Assembly (NCBI GenBank): GCA_009731375.1
Contig: BJOX01000086.1
Coordinates: forward strand, 371,061 to 426,821
Length of the DNA stretch: 55,761 nt
Reading direction: 5' to 3'
Origin: Paulinella micropora
Lineage: Eukaryota > Cercozoa > Imbricatea > Euglyphida
Shown here piece after piece: positions 11,901-21,203 of the stretch. Numbering within the stretch: position 1 is the stretch's first letter; each line of letters opens with the position of its first letter. The translations under genes and the position numbers were made by a program. A model generated the notes under the pieces. It did not search any database and was not told the origin of the DNA. It worked only from the letters and a program-made list of their open reading frames with translations.

Positions 11901-12849
11901 AGTAGGCTACGGGCAGCCGATGCAGCAGCAGTTCTACCAAGGGCAGCCACAGCAGCAGGTGGTTGCTTATGGGGGACAGTCTTACATCCCTCCAGCACCA
12001 ATCTTGCCTGCTCCTGGTATGCCGATGGGAGGCGGTCAGGGGACCGTCGGAGGGCAGATGCCTCCGCAGCAACAAGTCCAGGGTATGGCGTTTGGTATAA
12101 CGCTAGTGGACATGTTGGTGAATGTGCAGGGCAAAGCATTAATGCAAGTGCGGGGCCAGGGATCCCAGGAGGCAATCCCAGCGCCTGACTCGGAGGTCGG
12201 GAGGGAGAATAAGTCGGGTGAGTTGCCTGTCGGCCACGGAGGCGACATGGTTACTCATGACCTGCGATTTGATGATAGGACACGCGTGGTAACGCGGGGA
12301 GTCCAGGAAGCTACGGACGCGGTGGCCTTGGAAGGCCAGGATGGACAGAATGAGCAGGTTGAGGACCTTGATAGTCACAGGGACACTCTATGTCCGGTGA
12401 TGAATAAAGGCACGGACCTTAATGTGGAGTTAGCGTCGGAGGCGCTTGATAGTAAATATTTTGGTGGTTATGAAGCACTTTCAGCGGACGGGTGTGGCCC
12501 GGGGAAAGCTGAATTGCCTTTATTATTCACTAAAATTTTTATTGAGGATGTACAGCAGGAATGCATTGTGGGCAATGATACAATGGCATCTCTGAATGTA
12601 CTCGGGAAGGAATTTATTGAACTATGGAGCAGGGAACCATGGTTTAGACACGGGTTTCGGCCGTGTCGGTTGAGGATCAAGGGAGTGGGAGGCATGACCG
12701 GGGTCTCAGGGTCAGTCATGCTTACGTTCCTTTTGAAAGACGGGAAGTCTTTCTCTCATCGGTTTTGGGTCGTCCAGCCTTTGCTGGTGGTCTCCTGTTG
12801 GGGCTGCGGAGCCTCAGACGAATGCACGCTCGGATTTATACGGATCTGA
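8962..12849 (+). CDS. gag: Gypsy-1 Gag and N-terminal part of protease
   Basis: This is a 1,295-codon frame; the Met at 9,040 is an alternative start. The capsid-like helical region covers about the first 580 residues. There is no CCHC knuckle. Instead a Cys-x14-Cys-x3-Cys-x3-His cluster lies near residue 680, which would fit a CCCH-type finger. Residues about 810-930 are an SR/RD/RGG-rich tract (RRSRSRSRDRR, RDRSPERSRDRSPPRRR), followed by a Gln/Gly/Pro-rich stretch to about 1,060. These are RNA-binding features seen in splicing factors. From about 1,180 a retropepsin-like segment begins, with GNDTMASLNVLG where DTG would be expected. The frame leaves the protease homology near 12,780; the remainder is in the next frame. 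It packages element RNA into virus-like particles. Confidence 0.85.
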   Translation: MWSSCVCVLCVSFVAFSHLSSLSHFDMLPRENRRRMLTASSPYSTPAYTRGGGSLVPSSLGTRFMGAGALTASSSSTTGGTPPSLHFISARLEDDLKTMWQFRLTGDSWADQLPSTKALQTVRQCINAISPGSTRNVWDTLVIGRTTVANVMVAAEMVVQIAEAVGMGTHYWTPERLDASRLMASTEGMVDLNIARLGQVQAEAWGTTAMAGDLSRDFVKRHGQPVYDLVGCWPSWDVLDQGHPRWTEVQKFAQFHSQVWARVSPTVHAMGNFIFRPKSGVGAKVLSIDDVFTPIFDAMDGFWDKAVSGTKPTWATAGSSENLVTLERLLVVDAIVYMAKAFYHFAVAWDGQAERRKLAVSSWNRKMEKNDEERRRTIERHQKDVDRLLGDQKAFALDNQKVAIPRHISELRMWLTEVRRVCRSANIYTPEDVAIVADRFFRCQSSVDNEWLMQSEVWAAFWGKLQSTRFDAMCVDSIGLMLAEKMGYHVFASKSQEVSQLQAEVKWMVNKKPVLHYMFQRIMDMVIMLTPAEAFKLTAVALFDLNNQVFIKMAKEIQTDTEVWEYLLKGTGQSTPEASPEIWNVDEDVLGKVMRRVQKTIIDEWKWSGPRSGTPTQGNQNQGGGDGAGPFEPGDEVYWGQGYSRRGPQFYGQRPQGGPRQGRQRFQRSYYNPRVHRPLCMKKAGALWLKSGAMCKSNCQNFHPEGWDDSVQKEVLRKVRYDYPVGPFHGLLNTNKYSQELKNLQDRDRKAYDQKGWTDPGEAPYLKGEWEKFRVWNPLTSDGGDAPASMGRDIPGRHGNESVDPSWNLRGSSDASSARSAASSSSSSSSSSSDRSDRGHLDNRRSRSRSRDRRSDREVTHVSGGRHYDERDEARDRRGYDRGGHVRGGYDRGRRDSRNRDRSPERSRDRSPPRRRGGRSDSRERPNSNRSPQWGGNQGSSLFPNANVYGGGAGTFPSSHMQQAGAGAYYAGPAPGQQLPVGYGQPMQQQFYQGQPQQQVVAYGGQSYIPPAPILPAPGMPMGGGQGTVGGQMPPQQQVQGMAFGITLVDMLVNVQGKALMQVRGQGSQEAIPAPDSEVGRENKSGELPVGHGGDMVTHDLRFDDRTRVVTRGVQEATDAVALEGQDGQNEQVEDLDSHRDTLCPVMNKGTDLNVELASEALDSKYFGGYEALSADGCGPGKAELPLLFTKIFIEDVQQECIVGNDTMASLNVLGKEFIELWSREPWFRHGFRPCRLRIKGVGGMTGVSGSVMLTFLLKDGKSFSHRFWVVQPLLVVSCWGCGASDECTLGFIRI

Positions 12850-15800
12850 ACGTGGTGCAGTACGGTGGATCCGAGGTGGCTCCGCGGTACGAGGTAGTAC
12901 CGTATGAACCTTTACGGCGGGAAGGCCAATGTGCGGTAGCGCACGATTTGGATGTGAGTGTCTCACCAGTCATGCGCGCTGACTGGGGGTGGACAAAGGT
13001 GGTGTCCGAGGGCACGGAGCCTTCGGTCACACCCCACATTCAGGAGCCTGTAACAGCCTCGTTCTTCCATGTATGCACAGTAGAGTCGGGGGACTCTGGG
13101 GAAGCAAGTGTGGTTGCTGACAATTCTGACGACAAGATACAGGAGACGGAATATGTCATGACCACAACCTTTGGCTGGGCCTACAGGGACCCACGCGACG
13201 TGAGGGTCGTGAACGTGGACTGTAGGGATTCCGCAAAGGATGAGGCGGTAGTGGCCGCGATAGACGCGAGGTTGGAACACCTCTACGCAGCAAAAGCGGA
13301 ATTGTTGCGGGGTACGATTGCGGGCATGGAGGATGCCGGTGATCAGCATGTCTATATAGATGTGCATTCGACCACGACGTCTCATGTGGTTTGGAATGTT
13401 ACCCAACATAAGCTGCCGGTCAAGCAGCCTAAGCCGATCGTAGAAGCCTTCTTGAAGAGTCACTGGGATGATAATTTGTTTTTCCCTAAGGGAGTCAAGG
13501 CCATTAAGGAGGTCTTGAAAAACAGGCTATCGGTGGATGATTTCACTATAGTCATCCCAGTGGGAACTCGGACGGAAATGTGGTGGCAGGATATAGAGGA
13601 TCATCTTATTGATGACCCGGTCCCGATCCCACATAGAGGCCATAAGCTGGTCTTGGCTTTACGATTGGGGACGAAGGAGAAGGCGTTGGCTTATGGGGCC
13701 AAGTTAATGCAACGTGAGATGGCGGATGTGAGAAAGCAAGCCTTCTCTTGGATATCGGGTATATATCACCGCACGCATGCAATGCAATATGCCATTATCA
13801 TAGATCATGTGGCACAGCTTGCCCAGTGGAGAGGCAAGGAGGAAACTAGGTACCATGGGACGATGGTACGTGAGGATGAGCGGCCTATTCCGATGGAGGA
13901 TGTGGCGCAGTTATCACGTAAGGCCTCTCATAAGGAGATTGAGGAGGCTAGGATAGCCGCGGAAAAGGCTATTGCGGAGAAATATAGTACTTGGGAAGGT
14001 ACTATGAAGGAGCGAGATGCCCTCAAGGGTATCTTGGAGAATAATATGGAGGTATTTGGGCCTCTTGAGGCGGGCTCTGTTCGGGGTTACGAGGCTAACT
14101 TTGGACGGAAGCTGGGTGAAGACGTGGTGGGTCACAGGAGACCGTCACGTATGAGCTATCACGAGGATCGGATGGCTCGGGAAATCACTCAGGAGCTTTT
14201 GGAGAAGGACATCATTGAGGCACGCTTATCGGAGGTGTCTTCACCTGTGCGTATGGCGCCCAAGCCGGATGGGTCCTTACGTATGTGTATCAATTACTAT
14301 AGGATCAATAAGATTCTGAAGCAGATCGAGACACCGGTACCGGATCTCAGGAAGGGGATCAACCGGCTCAAGCATGCGAAGGTGTATACTACGCTTGATC
14401 TTAAGAGCGGGTTTTGGCAAATCCCTCTTAATGAGTCATGTCGGTATCTCACAGCGTTTATGGTCGGAATGACTACATACGTGTGGAAGGTATTACCGAT
14501 GGGTCTTAAGTGCTCTCCGGGTCTATTTCAGCATGCTATGACTAAGATGCTGGGGAAGGAGTACGACGATGAGGCGACGGTGGTTCGTCTTGGGTCGACG
14601 GAGGATTATGCTTTCTGTTACATAGATGATATTATCATTTATTCAGAGAGTATGGAGAAACACGTGGAACACGTGCAGGACGTCTTGCGACGTATAAGCG
14701 CGTTTGGATTGCGCTTGAATGCACAGAAATGTGACTTCGCACAAAGAAAGATACAGTACCTGGGATATGAGATCTCAGAGGGTCGGTGTGCGATTGCATA
14801 TGAAAAGAGGAACTATGTAGCGTCTATGCCGATGCCAAAGACTCGGACGGACTTACATTCCTTTATATCGCTGGCTCAGTATTATGGTGAATTCATTCCG
14901 GGGTTTGCGGAAAGAGTAGCGGTGGTCAGGAAATTCCTGAAGCAAGGGGTCGGGGACGACCCATGGCCGGAGGAAGTCACGAGAGTGATAGCGGAGCTCA
15001 AGGATGAGATCGCTAAAGACCCAAGGCAGGGAGGTCGAGTTCTTATGTTACCTGACTGGAAGGAACAGTTCGTGCTCGACACTGACGCGTCTTCGTACGC
15101 GGTAGGAGCGGTGCTTCAACAGATGGACAAGTCCATTGGGCAGTTGCGGCCCGTTATGTTCATCAGCCGGCAGCTGATACCGGCGGAAAAGGAATACTGC
15201 ACAAGGCAGCGGGAAGCACTCGCTATAGTGTGGGCTTTCCAGAGGTTGCGGGAATACCTGTGGGGTACTCCTAACATTTTGGTTAGAACGGACCATCATA
15301 ACCTGCTATGGCTCATGTCTGGAGATCATACAGGTAGGTTGGCCAGGTGGCAGTTGGAATTGGCGGAGTATGACTTCACCATTCATTACATCAAGGGCAA
15401 AAGGAATGTTGTCCCTGATTTTTGTTCTCGGTATGAGGACAAGAGTGGACAGAAGGATAAGGCCGTTGATGATTTACAGCGACGTAATACGGTCAAGGAG
15501 GTGCGAATGGCACAGTTTGAATTTCGAACGCCGGGGGCGGTGTTCGCAATCATGGGTCATGATGTGGATCTACATGATTGGGAGGAACAGGGAGCGGAAG
15601 ATACCAAGCTGCCATCGGGGCTTTGGTATCATCCGTTCACGCATAATAACAATCAACGTGACACGCGCAGCGAGGAAGTGTCTGCGTTGGAAGCAGTCGA
15701 GGTAGCGGCACGAGACAAACGTGCATGCTGTTACTCGCCGATCGCGAGAGAGGCGTGTGAGGATATCCTATGGGCGGAAGCAAGGACCGCGGATAGGAAA

Positions 15801-18071
15801 GAGGGGGAGGATGTTATGGAAGGAAGGCAGGGTGCCTTTAACGCGGTCTTGTTACCGAAGGGCCCGATGTGCCTTAACTTGGAGGATGAAGAAAAAGTTA
15901 AGGAGGAACATCTTTTTCAGTTACCGGAGGCACATCCGGAAAAGGTTCGATTCCAGTTGGAAACTGACACGGCAGTCAGACTGGCGTCGGTGGAAACTTT
16001 TCGGACCAGTCCAAAGGAAAGTACGGAGTATAAGGAGTTGAGAGAACATCTGCTCAATCCACAGGCAAGGCCCGAGGACATTGACATAAGGAAACTCAAG
16101 CGGTGCTTGGTACTAAAGGATGGACTCCTTTGGTATATGGGAAAAGATGGCGTATATACCAATGAGGAGGATCGATGGTTGTTATGGGTTCCGCAGGAAC
16201 TCAGAACGTCTTTGTTAATTGCGGCGCATCATTGTCCTATGCAGAGCCACCCGGGGGTGGAAAGGATGACGTGGTCGTTAAGGAGACGTTTTTGGTGGAA
16301 TAACCTGGGAGAACGGGTTAAGGAGTTTGTGAAGGGTTGTCCTCATTGTCAGATGGCTAAGTTGCCATATAGGCCGAAGATGGGGCTTAAGGGTGAATAT
16401 GATATCACTCTGGATATTTTCGATACCTTGCATATCGATCATGTGGGTCCTTTTCCAGAGGCGGGAACGGAAAAATTCAAATATCTCTTAACGGTTATTG
16501 ATCGAACTTCCAATTATGTCATTACTGTCCCTGTTACGGATGTGACAGCGGAAGTGACAGCGGCGGCGCTGATTGATCAGGTATTCGGCCGTATTGGGAT
16601 ACCGAGAAGGATTATTTCGGATAGAGGAACGAGTTTCGCGAATGAGGTTTCGCAAAGGATTGCCAAGTTCTTTGGGTTCGATTGGCAGTATGTGACTGCT
16701 TTTAACCCAATGGCGAATGGTAAGATTGAACGCGTTCACAGGACGTTGAAGGCAGCGTTGAAGACTTATTGTAAGAACAGCCAGCTTAACTGGGTATATG
16801 TGGTACCTATGTTCACGTTTGCTGTCAACAATTTAGCTTCGGCGTCGTTAGGCGGACACGCGCGGGGTGTCAGTCCGCATCAGGTGGTCTATGGACGGGC
16901 GTTAAACACGCCGACGGAACTGTTGTTTCCGCCTGATAAGTGGGAACCGTGTGAACTGTTAGGAGTTCGCTTACGAGCGATCGCGGAAGCACGGAGTGCG
17001 ATTGAGAAGTGTCGGGAGACGCTGAGAGAGGTTCAGCGGGAACAGGAAATGGGCAAGTACTCTCATGTGGAGTACAAGGAAGGTGATACAGTGTTGCTGT
17101 ATGTACCGACGGTACCGAAAGGGGTATCGATTAAGTTTTACAATAAGTGGCATGGGCCATTTAAGATAGTACGTCAGACGGGTGCGTACAATTACAAGAT
17201 TGCACCTACGGGGGCACGTGGAAGGGAACAGATTGTTCATGTTCGTCGGTTGGCGAAGTTCAGTCCTTATTTGCTGGAGGACGAGAATGAGGAACAAGCG
17301 CTGAGGCGTATTGCACCAGCGTTTAGACAGCCGCCAGCATTGCTTACGCGCAAGGAGCGTGAGGAGGCGTTGCGAAAGCAACAGAAGGAAGAAAAGGCTG
17401 AGGCCAGGAATGCTGGACAACAGGATCGTTCGGCTTCGGACGTCAAGGTAGACGTCAAAGATGGGAGGGAAATTCCGAAGTCATCGGAAATGTCGGATCG
17501 GAAAGGCACGGTATGGAAGAAACCGTGGATAGCCGGTAAGGAAGTGGCTAAGATCGACTGGCAGGTTGATAAGTTCTATCTATGTCGACCGCACGAGGAT
17601 ACGGTCATGGATAAGGACTTTGATTATTTCTTTTTAATGCAGGTTACGTATGTACAGCCTAGAACGCGGGTACGGGCTGCGTTGGGACTTGCTCCGACAA
17701 TGCACTTTTGGAGGAGCAAGAGTGTTATTGATATGACGCGGGAAAGAATCTTTGCGCCAGTATTTCGAGACGGCAAAGATTTGGAGCAGTGGGATGCGTC
17801 CATCGAGAAGGACGATGAGGATTTTACACCATGGACGGTGCAAATGATGCCAAGGGTGGTGTTGGATATGCCGTTCGAGTTAACAGAGGAAAGGAGGATT
17901 CCGCTTCGTATTTGGGACGAAGTCCAAAGTGCGGGCATATCATTTTTGTTGATAGGTGCACCAAGATGTGAGAAAGAAGTGGCGGCGAAGAAGAGAAGGG
18001 CTAAAGAGACGCAGTCGGAAGCAGTAGAGCACAGGGGTCGAGGACGACCTCGGAAACAAGTCAAAACGTGA
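12663..18071 (+). CDS. pol: Gypsy-1 Pol: PR C-terminus, RT, RNase H, integrase
   Basis: This is a 1,802-codon frame; true homology starts near 12,783 where it picks up the second half of the protease in the -1 frame relative to Gag. In order: protease end; RT with LPMGLKCSPGLF and the catalytic FCYIDDIIIYS; RNase H with DTDASSYAVGA and TDHHNLLWL; integrase zinc domain (HH...CPHC) and DD35E core (HIDHVGPF, IISDRGTSF, NGKIERVHR); chromodomain-free basic linker; and a C-terminal domain of about 190 residues, also present in Gypsy-3. The last residues RGRGRPRKQ form an AT-hook-like motif. All catalytic residues of RT and integrase are present. No classical slippery heptamer is visible at the Gag-Pol shift. 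Confidence 0.93.
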   Translation: MSVEDQGSGRHDRGLRVSHAYVPFERREVFLSSVLGRPAFAGGLLLGLRSLRRMHARIYTDLNVVQYGGSEVAPRYEVVPYEPLRREGQCAVAHDLDVSVSPVMRADWGWTKVVSEGTEPSVTPHIQEPVTASFFHVCTVESGDSGEASVVADNSDDKIQETEYVMTTTFGWAYRDPRDVRVVNVDCRDSAKDEAVVAAIDARLEHLYAAKAELLRGTIAGMEDAGDQHVYIDVHSTTTSHVVWNVTQHKLPVKQPKPIVEAFLKSHWDDNLFFPKGVKAIKEVLKNRLSVDDFTIVIPVGTRTEMWWQDIEDHLIDDPVPIPHRGHKLVLALRLGTKEKALAYGAKLMQREMADVRKQAFSWISGIYHRTHAMQYAIIIDHVAQLAQWRGKEETRYHGTMVREDERPIPMEDVAQLSRKASHKEIEEARIAAEKAIAEKYSTWEGTMKERDALKGILENNMEVFGPLEAGSVRGYEANFGRKLGEDVVGHRRPSRMSYHEDRMAREITQELLEKDIIEARLSEVSSPVRMAPKPDGSLRMCINYYRINKILKQIETPVPDLRKGINRLKHAKVYTTLDLKSGFWQIPLNESCRYLTAFMVGMTTYVWKVLPMGLKCSPGLFQHAMTKMLGKEYDDEATVVRLGSTEDYAFCYIDDIIIYSESMEKHVEHVQDVLRRISAFGLRLNAQKCDFAQRKIQYLGYEISEGRCAIAYEKRNYVASMPMPKTRTDLHSFISLAQYYGEFIPGFAERVAVVRKFLKQGVGDDPWPEEVTRVIAELKDEIAKDPRQGGRVLMLPDWKEQFVLDTDASSYAVGAVLQQMDKSIGQLRPVMFISRQLIPAEKEYCTRQREALAIVWAFQRLREYLWGTPNILVRTDHHNLLWLMSGDHTGRLARWQLELAEYDFTIHYIKGKRNVVPDFCSRYEDKSGQKDKAVDDLQRRNTVKEVRMAQFEFRTPGAVFAIMGHDVDLHDWEEQGAEDTKLPSGLWYHPFTHNNNQRDTRSEEVSALEAVEVAARDKRACCYSPIAREACEDILWAEARTADRKEGEDVMEGRQGAFNAVLLPKGPMCLNLEDEEKVKEEHLFQLPEAHPEKVRFQLETDTAVRLASVETFRTSPKESTEYKELREHLLNPQARPEDIDIRKLKRCLVLKDGLLWYMGKDGVYTNEEDRWLLWVPQELRTSLLIAAHHCPMQSHPGVERMTWSLRRRFWWNNLGERVKEFVKGCPHCQMAKLPYRPKMGLKGEYDITLDIFDTLHIDHVGPFPEAGTEKFKYLLTVIDRTSNYVITVPVTDVTAEVTAAALIDQVFGRIGIPRRIISDRGTSFANEVSQRIAKFFGFDWQYVTAFNPMANGKIERVHRTLKAALKTYCKNSQLNWVYVVPMFTFAVNNLASASLGGHARGVSPHQVVYGRALNTPTELLFPPDKWEPCELLGVRLRAIAEARSAIEKCRETLREVQREQEMGKYSHVEYKEGDTVLLYVPTVPKGVSIKFYNKWHGPFKIVRQTGAYNYKIAPTGARGREQIVHVRRLAKFSPYLLEDENEEQALRRIAPAFRQPPALLTRKEREEALRKQQKEEKAEARNAGQQDRSASDVKVDVKDGREIPKSSEMSDRKGTVWKKPWIAGKEVAKIDWQVDKFYLCRPHEDTVMDKDFDYFFLMQVTYVQPRTRVRAALGLAPTMHFWRSKSVIDMTRERIFAPVFRDGKDLEQWDASIEKDDEDFTPWTVQMMPRVVLDMPFELTEERRIPLRIWDEVQSAGISFLLIGAPRCEKEVAAKKRRAKETQSEAVEHRGRGRPRKQVKT

Positions 18072-18349
18072 AGCTACGAAGTCTGATGTCGCTTACGGAT
18101 CATTGGCTACTTTGATTTTTCTACGGGAAAGGGGAGATCAAGACGGGGCTTTTCTTTTAATGCCTCAGGTGAAAGAGCTAGGCTCGGGGGCACGAGTTCT
18201 CATGGGAGACTCGCACTGGACGTGGACCAATTATTTTTACTTATTCGACAGCCGGGATGCTTCATGTCATGTATCGGTCGGTCGAGGGCGCCTTCGAATG
18301 AGGAGTCAGTCTTCGGCGTGGGGGTCGACCGCTTACATCGGCTTCCCCC

Positions 18350-18364
18350 AAGGGGGCAAAGGGA
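18350..18364 (+). promoter_or_regulatory. Gypsy-1 polypurine tract
   Basis: AAGGGGGCAAAGGGA sits directly upstream of the 3' LTR and would prime plus-strand synthesis. The 294 bp between the Pol stop and the LTR hold no other gene. Confidence 0.8.
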
Positions 18365-18365
18365 T

Positions 18366-18495
18366 TGTCGGCCGGCCCGTACATTACATAGTGGCATCAA
18401 GTGTTGTCCGGCTTGTCGTTACTTGACTCTTATGCTTGGTCTGCCCCTCTACAGTTGAGGTACGACTAAGTGTCAGAGTAGCTGTTCCGGTTACA
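18366..18495 (+). repeat. Gypsy-1 3' LTR
   Basis: It is 130 bp and matches the 5' LTR at 129 positions. It is followed by the GTGT target duplication. Confidence 0.95.
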
Positions 18496-18782
18496 GTGTC
18501 AAACTCAACTAGCCATCGAATTTGAACAGGCTAAGAGCCAGATTTCAGATCAGTGGTCAGATTTGAGATTAGTGGTCAGAATTCAAATTGAGTCAAATAT
18601 TAATAACGGTAACATCAAGTTCCGCAAAAATTATGCTGATCATCTTTTGCGGATGGACTGTCAGTCATATAGCAGTTAAATTGCATTAATTTGAATTCTG
18701 ATCAGTTGGAAATCTTACCACTAATCTGAAATATGACTCTTAACTCAAATCCGATGGTAATTTGAGTTTAACACTTGAATGT
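18496..18782. repeat. foldback repeat, copy 2 (right part)
   Basis: The start (GTGTCAAACTCAA) pairs with the end (TTGAGTTTAACAC), and further internal blocks pair, for example ATTAGTGGT with ACCACTAAT. The centre carries TAACGGTAACAT (18,604) and TATAGCAGTTAA (18,668), as in copy 1. The outermost arm continues on the other side of Gypsy-1: CATTCAAGTGT at 8,521-8,531 pairs with ACACTTGAATG at 18,771-18,781. Gypsy-1 therefore split this repeat. Confidence 0.72.
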
Positions 18783-18981
18783 AACCAGTAAAATTCTGAA
18801 GTATAAGTGATTAAATTGCGAAGTCACATCAGACCAAAACTTGATTATCAGCATATATATTAATATCAGTACGCTATCTAGTGATACAAACAAAACTTTC
18901 TGACTCCTGCATTATTAAACTTGATAGGCCTGAACAAATTTAAATACATTAGAGTAAAAAAAAATGAGAAAGTCCCCATTA

Positions 18982-19147
18982 TGCCGGCCCACCCGATATA
19001 TAATGGCAATACTTAGCGTTCCGGTCGCTCGGTTATCCTTGGTCTGAAGGCTACGGAGTCGGACCTACTTTAGGTATTCCACCGTGGCAGTCTCCATATC
19101 GTTAGTACAGTTATCTGTTATTAAATACGAGTCGTACTACTGTAACA
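18982..19147 (+). repeat. 5' LTR of a second LTR element (LTR-2)
   Basis: A 166-bp segment with TG...CA ends (TGCCGGCCC...CTGTAACA) is followed by ATCTGGAGTCGCTAATAAAA, matching the primer-binding-site pattern of Gypsy-1. No matching 3' LTR is present in the window, so the limits are inferred from the Gypsy-1 pattern. Confidence 0.6.
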
Positions 19148-21203
19148 ATCTGGAGTCGCTAATAAAATTTACTGTGTATGGAAATTTTCCTCGGTTCCTC
19201 TGAAATTTTCAGACCGAAAGAGTTATCGAGAGAAAGAGGGGGAGGGGCGAATTTTTACTGATGTGCTTCCTGGGTTTCTTTGAGATGTTTTGAGTGCGGG
19301 GTATGCTAACACTGTAGGGGCAATGGTTTTCTTGAGCTGGGAGAGTGCTCATGGGAGCTGTTTTGTAGCGGGGCATGGGTTCAAGTGCGGTGATACAGGG
19401 GTTTTGACATCTGACAGCTCACAGCTTAAGGTGGGGGAATGTGGGGTTTCATGGGATATGGATGTTTGGTTTGGATTTCCAGACATGGGGGTACATACAG
19501 AGAGGTAAAGGGCATCGTTTTATGGGAAGAGTGTGTTGTTTTCGGTTTGTTTGGTATTGGGGCGTGGGTTGCTATGATACCAGTCTGAGACCTCGGATCA
19601 CGGGTACTCCCTCTCACAAAATATGAGGAAATTGATGGGAAACTGTCCAAATATATCAAATTTACATTTGCTTCATCTTTGCTTGATATTTTGTGGTGTT
19701 TTTGGTGGGTTTCGGGGGCTGGGAGCTCATGTGTCATGGTGACATGGGGTCGAGGGACATGGAAACGGACGCGGAAAACGAAATGTTTTGATGAGAAGAG
19801 GACGTTTTTGGGGCATGGAGGTTTGAGGAAGAGAGAATACTCATAACAGAAGGCCATGGGGGATAAACTTGCAAGAACTTACAAGAGGAAGGGGATGGAA
19901 CATGCACGGTTGGGAGTCAGACATGTCGGTAGGTCAAGGGGGGTCAGGAGGGACACTTTTCCGGAAGGAAGCAAGCAGGCGGGTTCCTACTCAAGGGGGT
20001 ATGAAAGGGGGTTGGAACAGCCGGATTGTTGGCGTGAGGCATGGGAGGAGGAGAACGCTGAGGGCGAAAAGGGGATGTGGGCTCGGGGGGGAATAAGGAT
20101 AGGGAAGGACATATATAAGCACGTGGCTCAGGCAAGTAAGGAATATGAGGAGAACAATAGGAGTGGCTGAAGGCAGGGGATATATGTCCACACGAAATTG
20201 AGAGGGTAAGACGGTTGATGGAGCAGGCAAAGGCCTCGAAGACAATGATGGTGACTTTGGCCACGAGGAGGAGGGCACGATATGTGGATGTACAGAGGCA
20301 GAGGGAAGACAGAGAGTCCGTTAGACAGGGGAAACGGGAAGGGGGCAAGAGAGAACGTAAGGGGGAAGAAGGGCCTAACAAGAAGGCTAGGAAAGGGGAA
20401 TAAAAGACAAGTGGGGAGATTATACATACCACCATACTTTAGGTATGGAGAAGGGGGGCAAGGACGAGAAGACGACGAGTGGGGATGAGGAGGACAGTGG
20501 GGATGCTAGTGAGGAGACGGAGGAGAAAGAGGAATATGCATGGTGGGATTAAGCTGGGACCTTGGATCCTTAAGTGTGAAGCGGAATATATCTCGACGAA
20601 AAAATTGTTTGAGTCAGGGGGTTGTACGGAGGAACACTGTTTTCGGAAGGTGAAAGAGGATTATGAGGGAGCGATGCAATTGGGAGAATCGTTTCAATTG
20701 AATGAGGAATGGGCGAAAATGGAAGAGGATTTCGGGATGGGCGAAAGAGGAAGTAAGAGACGGAGAATTGGCGAACACAGACAAACACAGGATACAGTAC
20801 CTTCCGTCGACGTCCCTACTTTAGAAGGTACCGCAACGGATGAGCAAACAAGAAGCGGAGAAAATAGAGGTGACGGAAGTATTAGCGCTGTTAATGGGGG
20901 TGGAATACAAGATCGAGGAGGGAGCTCAACGGTTCCTGGAGGAAATGGGGAACGAGTGGGGAGTGAAGGTGGGGCAATTTTAATGCTGGAGACAGAACGA
21001 GTAATAATGATAGACGTTGGATGGCGGTTCGAGACTTGTGGGAACTGCAATGGTATGGGGGTGGAACGGGATAGAGAAAGAAGGGATATGGAGAATATTT
21101 GCGGCTACAGAGGAGGCGAGATTTCAATTCGCTTTTATGGCAGTGATGACAAAGGTGGAGGGGAAATGGAGAGAGGAACGGATACATGCGGCATGGGCTT
21201 GCG
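19148..21203 (+). pseudogene. decayed gag-like region of LTR-2
   Basis: This G-rich stretch follows the putative primer-binding site and contains several overlapping forward open frames, none long enough to be a whole Gag (for example 19,856-20,170, 20,479-21,225 and 21,017-21,211). The frames switch within continuous, charged, Trp-rich helical-looking protein sequence, so it reads as a frameshifted coding region. The last frame (with IWRIFAATEEARFQFAFMAV) ends in the Polinton TIR, and its reading continues sensibly in the 29 bp beyond the Polinton. I infer gag from position only; no diagnostic motif is visible. Confidence 0.5.

Larger units (their letters stand above)
8532..18495 (+). mobile_element. 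complete Ty3/Gypsy retrotransposon (Gypsy-1)
   Basis: The two 130-bp LTRs differ at one position. A probable primer-binding site follows the left LTR and a purine tract precedes the right one. The element is flanked by the 4-bp duplication GTGT (8,528-8,531 and 18,496-18,499). Gene order is gag, PR, RT, RNase H, INT, which is Ty3/Gypsy order. Near-identical LTRs mean recent insertion. It landed in the arm of a foldback sequence whose two halves now flank it. Confidence 0.95.

Noticed and set aside
11264-11905. 213-codon frame inside Gypsy-1 gag
   Set aside because: Alternate-frame reading of the SR/RGG-coding tract, with no motif and no support.
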